NCBI GenBank assembly: GCA_900299065.1
Contig: OMIJ01000163.1
Location: 1-7,382, forward strand
DNA from: Hyphomicrobiales bacterium
GTDB taxonomy: Bacteria; Pseudomonadota; Alphaproteobacteria; Rhizobiales; Beijerinckiaceae
Direction of reading: 5' to 3'
Length of the DNA stretch: 7,382 bases
Shown in pieces: positions 1 through 6,043 of this stretch; the stretch's first letter is position 1, and each line of letters starts with the position of its first letter. The notes below the pieces were generated by a model. It searched no databases and was not told the origin of the DNA. It saw nothing but the letters and a program-made list of their open reading frames with translations. Made by a program: the position numbers and the translations under genes.

Positions 1-519
1 GCAGGTATCATCGTGATTGCGAGCCAGAGACAAAGTGGCGGGGGGGGGTTGTTGCCTTTTATTTTGGTGGTGTGTGGTGCTGCCTCCTGGGGGCTGGCCA
101 ATGTGATCGGCAAGCTGGCGGGCAGGGTGGATATGCTCGCCTTTACGGTCTGGTCTTCCTTGATTGCGCCTTTACCCCTTCTGGCTCTGTCCTGGTTGTT
201 TGAAGGGGCAGGGGCCTATGAGGCCGTTCTGGCGGCGGGTTTGAGCTTTTGGCTGGCTGTGGCCTATCTGGCTTATCTGGGCACAATGCTGGGTTATACG
301 CTCTGGTCGCATTTGCTCAGTCAGCATAAAGCTGCCGAAGTCGCACCTTTCTCTCTCCTTGTCCCCGTTTTTGGCCTGACCAGCGCGCAATTTGTTTATG
401 CGGAACAAACCAGCATGGTTGAGTGGATGGGGGCGGGTCTGGTATTGGCGGGCTTGAGTTGGACTATTTTTGGCCCGAATCTGTGGCGCGCAGCCCGCAG
501 AACACAGAGCCCAGTTTGA
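1..519 (+). CDS. EamA-family membrane exporter, 5'-truncated (second half only)
   Basis: The reading frame is open from base 1, so the gene begins upstream; 172 residues are visible before TGA at 517-519. The visible part has about five hydrophobic segments (starting near LLPFILVV, then AFTVWSSL, FWLAVAYL, VAPFSLLV, WMGAGLVL), which matches the second EamA repeat of a ten-helix drug/metabolite transporter. Phrases such as RVDMLAFTVWSSL, LGYTLWSHLL and VAPFSLLVPVFG resemble the EamA/YdeD branch (O-acetylserine/cysteine export in E. coli), but substrate cannot be read from sequence and I leave the symbol blank. The first residues (AGIIVIAS) look like the end of the first repeat, so a GTG at 13 is not the true start. 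A run of nine G (40-48) encodes the glycine linker between the repeats. The tail is basic (RAARR), as expected for a cytoplasmic C-terminus. serS follows after 16 bases on the same strand, so cotranscription is possible. Confidence 0.88.
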   Translation, partial: AGIIVIASQRQSGGGGLLPFILVVCGAASWGLANVIGKLAGRVDMLAFTVWSSLIAPLPLLALSWLFEGAGAYEAVLAAGLSFWLAVAYLAYLGTMLGYTLWSHLLSQHKAAEVAPFSLLVPVFGLTSAQFVYAEQTSMVEWMGAGLVLAGLSWTIFGPNLWRAARRTQSPV

Positions 520-535
520 TCAGATCGGATAACCT

Positions 536-1927
536 ATGCACGATATTAAATGGATCCGTGAGAATGCCGATGCGTTTAGCAAGGCGCTTGGCTCGCGCAA
601 TTGGCCAGAGGCAAAAGTGGCTGCGACTTTGGCAGAATTGATCGGGCTTGATGATCGTCGGCGTCAAGCCATTATGATTGCGCAGCGTGGACAAGAAGAG
701 CGCAATGCTTTGTCCAAGCAGATCGGGCAAGCCATGGGCAAAAAGGACATGGCGCTGGCCGATAGTCTCAAGGCGCGCGTTGCCCAATTAAAGGATGATC
801 TTGCAGCTGCAGAGGCAGATGAGAAGATCGCCGTTGCGGAATTGGATCGCAAGCTGCTCGAATTGCCCAATCTGCCTTTGTCGATCGTGCCTATCGGTGC
901 GGATGAACATGACAATGTCGAACAACGCATGTTTGGTCACAAGCCCGTCTTTCCAGCCGGTTTTAAACCTAAAGAACATTTCGAGGTTGGCGAAACTCTT
1001 GGTTTGATGGACTTTGAAGCGGCCTCGCGGATGTCGGGTGCTAGATTTGTCGTACTCAAGGGAGCTCTGGCTCGTTTGCAGCGCGCATTGGGACAATTCA
1101 TGCTCGATCTGCATGTCGATGTGCATGGCTATACGGAAATTGATCCGCCCGTGCTGGTCCGAGATCAGGCCATGTTTGGTACAGCGCAATTGCCAAAATT
1201 CCGCGAGGATCAGTTCTCGGTTCATGCCGGCCTTGTGCAGGAAGATGGAACAATTGGGCTGGCAGAGCATGATAATTCTGCCGATGAGATTTCCAGCCGC
1301 GATCATTTGTGGTTGATTCCGACAGCTGAAGTGCCGCTCACCAATCTGGTGCGGGAACAGATTTTGGATGAGCGACAATTGCCCATTCGAGTGACGGCGC
1401 TCACGCCCTGTTTTCGTGCAGAAGCTGGATCAGCGGGGCGCGATACACGTGGCATGATCCGCCAACATCAATTTGCCAAGGTAGAACTCGTCAGTATCAC
1501 TACGCCCGAGGCCTCTCTCGAGGAGCATGAGCGCATGACGGCAAGTGCGGAAGAGGTGCTCAAACGCCTTGGCCTGCATTATCGTGTCGTCACTCTGTGC
1601 ACGGGCGATATGGGTTTTGCTTCGCAAAAGACCTATGACATCGAAGTCTGGCTGCCCGGACAGGATCGCTTCCGCGAAATCTCGTCGTGCTCGGTATGTG
1701 GCGATTTTCAGGCCAGGCGCATGAATGCGCGTTATCGTCCCAATGACGGTGATGCCAAAAGCAAGGGCACGCGCTTCCTGCATACACTGAATGGATCGGG
1801 CGTTGCGGTTGGCCGGGCTTTAGTTGCGATTCTGGAGAATTACCAAAATCCCGATGGCTCCCTGACTATTCCTGAGGTTTTGCGTCCCTATATGGGTGGG
1901 CTGGATCGAATCGCTCCTCCGGCTTAG
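536..1927 (+). CDS. serS: Seryl-tRNA synthetase (EC 6.1.1.11)
   Basis: Cytoplasmic class II aminoacyl-tRNA synthetase that activates serine with ATP and charges tRNA-Ser (and tRNA-Sec where present). The N-terminal tRNA-binding arm is the helical coiled coil of roughly residues 28-110, rich in A, E, K and L. The catalytic core shows motif 1 around 176-205 ending in the proline-containing EIDPP, the serine-site TAE at 263-265 inside PTAEVPLTN, motif 2 at 293-313 (starts FRAEAGSAGRDTRG), and motif 3 at 419-437 with GSGVAVGRALVA and its essential arginine. The protein is 463 residues, longer than the 430 of E. coli; most of the excess is an acidic insert at about 228-256, just before the TAE motif. 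The ATG gives the classic start MHDIKWIRENAD. There is no strong Shine-Dalgarno sequence; GATCGGAT just upstream is a weak candidate. Lies 16 bases after the exporter gene and 34 bases before surE. Confidence 0.98.
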   Translation: MHDIKWIRENADAFSKALGSRNWPEAKVAATLAELIGLDDRRRQAIMIAQRGQEERNALSKQIGQAMGKKDMALADSLKARVAQLKDDLAAAEADEKIAVAELDRKLLELPNLPLSIVPIGADEHDNVEQRMFGHKPVFPAGFKPKEHFEVGETLGLMDFEAASRMSGARFVVLKGALARLQRALGQFMLDLHVDVHGYTEIDPPVLVRDQAMFGTAQLPKFREDQFSVHAGLVQEDGTIGLAEHDNSADEISSRDHLWLIPTAEVPLTNLVREQILDERQLPIRVTALTPCFRAEAGSAGRDTRGMIRQHQFAKVELVSITTPEASLEEHERMTASAEEVLKRLGLHYRVVTLCTGDMGFASQKTYDIEVWLPGQDRFREISSCSVCGDFQARRMNARYRPNDGDAKSKGTRFLHTLNGSGVAVGRALVAILENYQNPDGSLTIPEVLRPYMGGLDRIAPPA

Positions 1928-1962
1928 GGTCTTGTGCACCTAAGCGTGAGAGCGAGACCCTA
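1925..1962 (+). promoter_or_regulatory. Inverted repeat covering serS stop, surE RBS region and first base of surE ATG
   Basis: TAGGGTCT (1925-1932) is perfectly complementary to AGACCCTA (1955-1962). The stem can extend inward through T1933-G1954, G1934-C1953 and T1935-G1952, giving about 11 pairs with two wobbles and a loop of roughly 16 bases. The left arm contains the serS TAG stop (1925-1927); the right arm holds part of the purine-rich GAGAGCGAG (1948-1956), the only plausible surE ribosome-binding region, and the first base of the surE ATG. No T-run follows, so it does not look like an intrinsic terminator. A role in setting surE translation after serS is inference only. Confidence 0.4.
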
Positions 1963-2723
1963 TGCGCATTTTGATCACCAATGATGATGGTATCCACGCA
2001 AAAGGGCTTGCTGTGCTGGAGCGCATAGCGCGACAATTATCAGATCATGTCACTGTGGTTGCGCCAGAGTCTGATCAATCGGGTGTTGCCCATTCGCTCT
2101 CGCTGAATGATCCTTTGCGGATAAGAGAGATTGGCCCGAGGCATTTTGCGGTCAAGGGCACGCCGACAGATTGCGTGATTATGGGCGTTCACAAGCTAAT
2201 GTCAGAGGGTCGCCCCGATCTCATTCTCTCCGGCGTCAATCGGGGTCATAATCTGGCCGAAGATGTGACTTATTCTGGCACGGTTGCTGCGGCCATGGAG
2301 GGAACATTGCTGGGCATTCCATCCATCGCCCTTTCACAGGGCTATCCGCCCGGCGGGGGCGATCAGACCATTTGGGATTGCTCAGAATGGCACGGGGCTG
2401 CGCTGATCAAGCGCGCTTTGCTTCAGGGAGTGCCTGAAGGGGTTTTGCTCAATATCAATTTTCCTGCTTGCCGTGCGGATGAAGTCAAAGGTGTTAGTGT
2501 GAGCGTCCAGGGTCGGCGCGATGCTTCTTATCTCAATCTTGAAGAGCGCAAGGATGGTCGCCATCTGCCCTATTACTGGATTGGTTTTTCGCGCCAGACG
2601 CGACCACCTGCCGTTGGGACAGATCTGGCAGCGATTGCCGAACAGAAAATTTCCGTGACGCCCCTGCAACTCGATCTTACGGCGCATCAATTGTTGTCGA
2701 TTTATCAAAGGGCATTGAGCTAA
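1962..2723 (+). CDS. surE: 5'/3'-nucleotidase SurE (EC 3.1.3.5)
   Basis: Divalent-metal-dependent nucleotidase/exopolyphosphatase of the SurE family, cytoplasmic, acting on nucleoside monophosphates and linked to stationary-phase survival and nucleotide salvage. The N-terminus MRILITNDDG carries the metal-binding aspartates D8 and D9. S40 in DQSG and N93 in SGVNRGHN complete the metal site, and YSGTVAAAMEG (104-114) is the conserved loop and helix behind it. At 253 residues it equals the length of the E. coli enzyme, so it appears complete. The ATG at 1962 is fixed by the NDDG distance; GAGAG at 1948-1952 is a plausible ribosome-binding site, lying within an inverted repeat. The stop TAA (2721-2723) shares its last base with the pcm ATG, which suggests translational coupling. 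This gene pair is adjacent in many proteobacteria. Confidence 0.97.
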   Translation: MRILITNDDGIHAKGLAVLERIARQLSDHVTVVAPESDQSGVAHSLSLNDPLRIREIGPRHFAVKGTPTDCVIMGVHKLMSEGRPDLILSGVNRGHNLAEDVTYSGTVAAAMEGTLLGIPSIALSQGYPPGGGDQTIWDCSEWHGAALIKRALLQGVPEGVLLNINFPACRADEVKGVSVSVQGRRDASYLNLEERKDGRHLPYYWIGFSRQTRPPAVGTDLAAIAEQKISVTPLQLDLTAHQLLSIYQRALS

Positions 2724-3526
2724 TGGCCAAGCGCGGCAAGATCATCCAGCTTCCGCTGTTCTCTTTTCTTGATCCTGAACCGGCCAATCAGCCATTGGAG
2801 GTTAACAGGGATATTGAGCCTGTGCTGGAAACCGCAGTTGCAGAAATTGAGGCTGAAGAGATCGAACCGCAGCCCCGGCGCAACGAAAATGAATCGCCAC
2901 AGGCCAAAATGGAATTCGTTCTGGATCTGCGGGTGCGAGGCATTTCCGACGTGAATGTTTTGCGGGCACTTGAGCTTGTTCCGCGCGAGTTCTTTGCTCC
3001 GCATAAATATCGCGATCTGTCCCTGCGTGATGTGGCTTTGCCTATTCCCTGCGGCCAGACCATGCCCGAGCCCTTTCTGGTGGCACGGATGATTGAGGCG
3101 CTCAGGGTTGAGCCCGGGCACAGGGTTTTGGAGATTGGCACTGGCTCCGGCTATGCAACGGCCATTCTGGCCAGTCTTGGCGCCAGGGTCGATTCTTATG
3201 AAAGATTTAAGACTTTGGCGCTCGCTGCCGAAACGCGACTGGCGCAATTGGCGCTTGATGGCGTCAAGGTGATCTGGGGGGATGGTCTGGCGCTCGCTGG
3301 CGATTCGGGTCCCTATGATCGAATCCTTGTCCATGGGGTTTTAGATCGTGAGCCGGATCATTTTCTCTCACTTCTTACCGATGGCGGTGTGATTGTTGCT
3401 GGACGGCGCATGGGCTCGGGTACCAAAATTGTCAGATATGGCCATAAACAAACAGGTTTTGAGCACCAGGAGATTGGTTTGGCGCGGATGCCGGCCTTAT
3501 TGAATGGCCTCTCTCATGTCCTGTGA
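2723..3526 (+). CDS. pcm: Protein-L-isoaspartate O-methyltransferase family protein, divergent, with N-terminal extension
   Basis: SAM-dependent methyltransferase of the PCMT family, which in its classical form methylates isoaspartyl residues in aged proteins to start their repair. Motif I, VLEIGTGSGYA at 135-145, binds SAM; E160 (SYERF) fits the ribose-binding acidic residue and WGDG at 185-188 fits motif II. REFFAPHKY (88-96) matches the family's F-V/A-P-x-x-x-Y helix. Two features differ from the classical enzyme as I recall it: the substrate loop GQTISQP reads GQTMPEP (111-117), losing the serine, and the usual VTAAP after motif II reads VHGVL (203-207). About 60 residues precede the family core; they are acidic (EIEAEEIEPQ), proline-rich and probably disordered. 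The ATG overlaps the surE stop by one base, with AAAGGG (2707-2712) upstream; M63 is a possible but less attractive start. Family assignment is firm; catalytic activity on isoaspartate is less certain. Confidence 0.88.
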   Translation: MAKRGKIIQLPLFSFLDPEPANQPLEVNRDIEPVLETAVAEIEAEEIEPQPRRNENESPQAKMEFVLDLRVRGISDVNVLRALELVPREFFAPHKYRDLSLRDVALPIPCGQTMPEPFLVARMIEALRVEPGHRVLEIGTGSGYATAILASLGARVDSYERFKTLALAAETRLAQLALDGVKVIWGDGLALAGDSGPYDRILVHGVLDREPDHFLSLLTDGGVIVAGRRMGSGTKIVRYGHKQTGFEHQEIGLARMPALLNGLSHVL

Positions 3527-3533
3527 AAGGACA
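3517..3533 (+). terminator. Short hairpin over the pcm stop codon, weak terminator candidate
   Basis: TGTCCT (3517-3522) and AGGACA (3528-3533) form a perfect 6-pair stem with a 5-base loop that contains the pcm TGA (3524-3526). The nearest T-run (3550-3555) lies 16 bases downstream, too far for a classical intrinsic terminator. It may slow or partly stop transcription from the serS-surE-pcm run, or merely stabilise the 3' end. Confidence 0.3.
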
Positions 3534-3637
3534 GATTTCCGCTCACTTATTTTTTAAAATTCATTTTCATAAACCGAGCCTTAACCCTGCTGACGTTTAA
3601 TCTGGTCGTTGATCGGGCGTTTAGTGCGGGTTGTCCA
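3527..3637 (+). promoter_or_regulatory. A+T-rich leader upstream of the nlpD-like gene
   Basis: This 111-base gap is the longest between co-directional genes here and has no reading frame worth calling. A conspicuous A+T-rich tract runs from about 3546 to 3575, followed by CCTTAACC (3579-3586) and TTTAA (3596-3600). The gap and composition suggest the lipoprotein gene has its own promoter, but I cannot place a convincing -35/-10 pair. Confidence 0.3.
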
Positions 3638-5002
3638 ATGTGTGTTGAGCCTCAAAGAAAAAAGAACCGGCTGGTTGCGCGTATCGCATTCGTCGGACTT
3701 GCAACGGGTTTGTTGGCGGGTTGTTCAAGCGAAGTGACGCGCTTTGCCCAAGGGTCGATGGATCGCAATCCCACAGGGACAACTTTGCTCCCCGATCTGG
3801 GGATTGGTCAGAATCGGCCGCAAGCTGCGCCGGATAATAGTTTCTACGAGGCGCCACGGGCTTCTTCTTCAAGCCAGATCATTTCGTCGCCTCTCCCTGC
3901 ACCCAATCCTGTTTATACCGCTCCGTCCACACCCAGTCCGCAAATGACAAGCGCTGCCTCTGTAGTGCCCTCGCGCACGGATATGACGGCGGGCATTGCG
4001 GCACGCACACCGCAAGTATCGCCCAATTGGTCGGCTGTGGGTGGAACGCCGATTGTTGTGGCCAAAGGTGATAGCCTTGGTGCGATTTCAGCCCTCTATG
4101 GCGTGCCTTCGGATGTGCTTCTTAAAACAAATGGCCTGACCGCTTCACAGATTGAGCCCGGCATGCGACTGGTTGTGCCGGTCTATAATGCCTCTGGAAC
4201 TCAGGGAGTTGCGACCTCCGGCACGCAGGCTGCAATGACCAAAGTGGAATCTGCCAAGACAGAAGTGGCGAAATCTGCCAGCGCCAAAACGGCTGCTGCT
4301 TCATCTAAAGTTAGCGAAACAACCAAGACGCTGGCTCCGAATACGCTGGCGCAACCCAGTGCTATGGCCAAGTCGGCTGATAAGAGTGTTAAAGCTCAAG
4401 CTCAGACAAGCGAGGCTAAACTGGCTGAGGCAAAGACGAAGGCCGATGCCGCTCCTGCTGCGACAGCGAATGCGACGACAACCAAGACGGCCAAAGCAAA
4501 TGCTGAAAAGCCAGCAGCTTTGCAAACTGCCAAGCAGGAGGTCGCTTCGCCTAAAACAACTGCGGTTGATCGCACGCCTGTGGCCACAGTCACTCCAGCC
4601 AATGCGAAGGAAGAGGTAATTGCTGATTCCGCCAATCCCGAATTTCGCTGGCCGGCACGCGGTCGCGTGATCCAGGGGTTCAAGTCTGGTTCCAATGACG
4701 GCATTAATATTTCTCTGCCTGAAGGCACGCCCGTCAAGTCAGCTGAAGCTGGCGTGGTTGTTTATGCGGGTAGCGAACTCAAAGGTTATGGCAATCTTGT
4801 TCTGGTCAAGCATCCCAATGGTTTTGTCTCGGCCTATGCCAATAATGGTGATCTTGAAGTCAAGCGCGGTGATAGCGTGAAGCGAGGTCAGACCTTGGCC
4901 AAGTCCGGACAGTCAGGAAATGTCTCATCGCCACAATTGCACTTTGAATTACGTAAAGGCTCTACGCCCGTTGATCCTACGGGCTATCTTGCAGGTCTGT
5001 GA
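3638..5002 (+). CDS. nlpD: NlpD-like lipoprotein: LysM domain plus degenerate LytM (M23) domain
   Basis: Envelope protein probably anchored in the outer membrane and bound to peptidoglycan. The N-terminus is basic, then hydrophobic, then the lipobox LLAGC with the lipidated cysteine at C29; serine at +2 favours the outer membrane. A LysM domain spans about 137-182 (VVAKGDSLGAISALYGV to MRLVVPVY). Residues 183-333 are a low-complexity linker rich in A, K, T and S, likely disordered. The C-terminal LytM domain covers about 337-452 (FRWPARGRVIQGF to DPTGYLAGL). The M23 zinc site is nearly lost: the H-x-G-x-D motif reads NDGIN (353-357), Y-A-H reads YAN (400-402), and H-x-H reads QLH (433-435), keeping only H435. 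This fits a non-catalytic activator of N-acetylmuramoyl-L-alanine amidases in cell division, as known for NlpD/EnvC. It follows surE-pcm as in enterobacteria, where rpoS comes next; no rpoS is seen here. Length 454, longer than E. coli NlpD because of the linker. Confidence 0.9.
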   Translation: MCVEPQRKKNRLVARIAFVGLATGLLAGCSSEVTRFAQGSMDRNPTGTTLLPDLGIGQNRPQAAPDNSFYEAPRASSSSQIISSPLPAPNPVYTAPSTPSPQMTSAASVVPSRTDMTAGIAARTPQVSPNWSAVGGTPIVVAKGDSLGAISALYGVPSDVLLKTNGLTASQIEPGMRLVVPVYNASGTQGVATSGTQAAMTKVESAKTEVAKSASAKTAAASSKVSETTKTLAPNTLAQPSAMAKSADKSVKAQAQTSEAKLAEAKTKADAAPAATANATTTKTAKANAEKPAALQTAKQEVASPKTTAVDRTPVATVTPANAKEEVIADSANPEFRWPARGRVIQGFKSGSNDGINISLPEGTPVKSAEAGVVVYAGSELKGYGNLVLVKHPNGFVSAYANNGDLEVKRGDSVKRGQTLAKSGQSGNVSSPQLHFELRKGSTPVDPTGYLAGL

Positions 5003-5034
5003 GACCGGGGTTGAAATTTCAGTCTCCGCGAGAC
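4994..5034 (+). terminator. Overlapping small hairpins at the nlpD stop codon
   Basis: GGTCT (4994-4998) and AGACC (5002-5006) form a 5-pair stem around the nlpD TGA (5000-5002). A second 5-pair stem, GTCTC (5022-5026) with GAGAC (5030-5034), lies just downstream. The same elements can also pair across (GAGAC at 5001-5005 with GTCTC at 5022-5026), so the structures are mutually exclusive. No T-run follows directly, so a terminator role is weakly supported. Confidence 0.25.
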
Positions 5035-5052
5035 ACGTAGGCTGATATTAAC

Positions 5053-5102
5053 GGCAGGTCCCAAGAAAGGCCTTCCGTTTTCTTTTGTTAAATCCGCCTG
5101 CC
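5053..5102. terminator. Inverted repeat between convergent nlpD and DUF815 genes, possible two-way terminator
   Basis: GGCAGG (5053-5058) pairs with CCTGCC (5097-5102), enclosing an A+T-rich inner stem AAGAAA (5063-5068) with TTTCTT (5079-5084) and the palindrome AAGGCCTT (5067-5074). The position between two converging genes is where a bidirectional terminator is expected, but the stems are short or A+T-rich and the fold is not compelling. Confidence 0.3.
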
Positions 5103-5116
5103 AATCTGATATTTCA

Positions 5117-6043
5117 TCAGATCCGTCTGCCAAGCCGACCTGCTAAATCCTGAACATATTGCCAGGCCGTTCGGCCCGAGCGGGCACCGCGAGTTGTTGC
5201 CCATTCTAGAGATTCAGCTTCAATGAGGGCGCGATCTTCCTTGAGCTTGAAATGATCACAATAGGCAAAGACCATTTCGAGATATTCGTCTTGTGAACAT
5301 TTATGGAAGCCAAGCCACAGGCCGAAACGATCAGAGAGAGAGACTTTTTCTTCCACAGCCTCGCCCGGATTAATGGCACTGGCGCGTTCATTCTCCATCA
5401 TATCGCGCGGCAGCAAATGGCGACGGTTGGACGTGGCATAGAAGACGACATTATCTGGCCGCCCCTCAATGCCACCTTCAAGCACGGCTTTTAGAGATTT
5501 ATAAGTTGTGTCATTTGCATCAAAGGACAAATCATCACAAAAGATGATCACTGGAAATGGTGCGGGGCGCACCAAATTCATCAAAACCGGCAGGCTCTCA
5601 ATATCCTCGCGATGAATTTCAATCAGTTTCAGGGGCGGGGCCTTTTTGGGGCGTGTCTGATTGATCTGGGCATGAACGGCTTTAACCAGTGAGGATTTGC
5701 CCATGCCTCTGGCGCCCCAGAGAAGAGCATTATTGGCTGACAGGCCGCGGGCGAATCTTTGCGTATTGTCGAATAATTGATCACGCACTCGCTCAATGCC
5801 GCGCAAAAGCTCGAGATCGACCCGGTTCACCTTCGGGACCGGCGATAGACGACCTGCCGCCGCTTGCCAGACAAAGGCATCGGCAGCAGTGAAATCGGCA
5901 TTGTGCAAAGATGCTGGGGCCAGACGGTCCAGGGCCTCGGCCATGCGGGCGACCAGCTGAACCAAATCAGGCTTGGTGCTGGCGCGGGAGGGTGAAGACG
6001 TCTTTCCGGGAGCTTTTTTACGGGGGGCGGGCTTTTTGGCCAT
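5117..6043 (-). CDS. DUF815 family AAA+ ATPase
   Basis: P-loop ATPase of the DUF815 family, whose cellular role is not well established. Using the start at 6043, the 308-residue protein begins MAKKPAPRKKAPGK, a basic Ala/Lys/Pro tail of about 22 residues. The Walker A motif is GARGMGKSS at 110-118 with K116, preceded by NNALLWG. Walker B is VIIFCDDL at 165-172 with D170 and D171. A sensor 1-like FYATSNRRHL lies at 201-210, and LSDRFGLWLGF (236-246) carries the conserved arginine R239 that may serve as arginine finger. A sensor 2-like segment TTRGARSGRTA is near 283-293. No transmembrane segment or signal peptide is seen, so it should be cytoplasmic. The frame stays open to 6187, but the extra 48 residues lack family character and lie in the divergent promoter region, so I reject them. 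It converges on nlpD and diverges from yajC. Confidence 0.9.
   Translation of the reverse strand: MAKKPAPRKKAPGKTSSPSRASTKPDLVQLVARMAEALDRLAPASLHNADFTAADAFVWQAAAGRLSPVPKVNRVDLELLRGIERVRDQLFDNTQRFARGLSANNALLWGARGMGKSSLVKAVHAQINQTRPKKAPPLKLIEIHREDIESLPVLMNLVRPAPFPVIIFCDDLSFDANDTTYKSLKAVLEGGIEGRPDNVVFYATSNRRHLLPRDMMENERASAINPGEAVEEKVSLSDRFGLWLGFHKCSQDEYLEMVFAYCDHFKLKEDRALIEAESLEWATTRGARSGRTAWQYVQDLAGRLGRRI

Noticed and set aside
423..641. A 72-codon plus-strand frame bridging the exporter end and the serS start
   Set aside because: It overlaps two confident genes in another frame and encodes a basic, domain-free peptide.
788..1378. A 196-codon minus-strand reading frame inside serS
   Set aside because: It lies fully antisense to a well-supported catalytic gene, shows no recognisable domain and has no ribosome-binding site that I can support.
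2720..3334. A 204-codon minus-strand reading frame antisense to pcm
   Set aside because: The composition is that of a shadow frame and the plus-strand product has clear methyltransferase motifs.
3581..3600. Possible CtrA-type site TTAA...TTAA before the nlpD-like gene
   Set aside because: The spacing between the TTAA halves is 12 bases, whereas the CtrA consensus needs 7.
5303..5494. Small plus-strand frame inside the DUF815 gene
   Set aside because: Antisense to conserved AAA+ motifs, with no sign of coding character.
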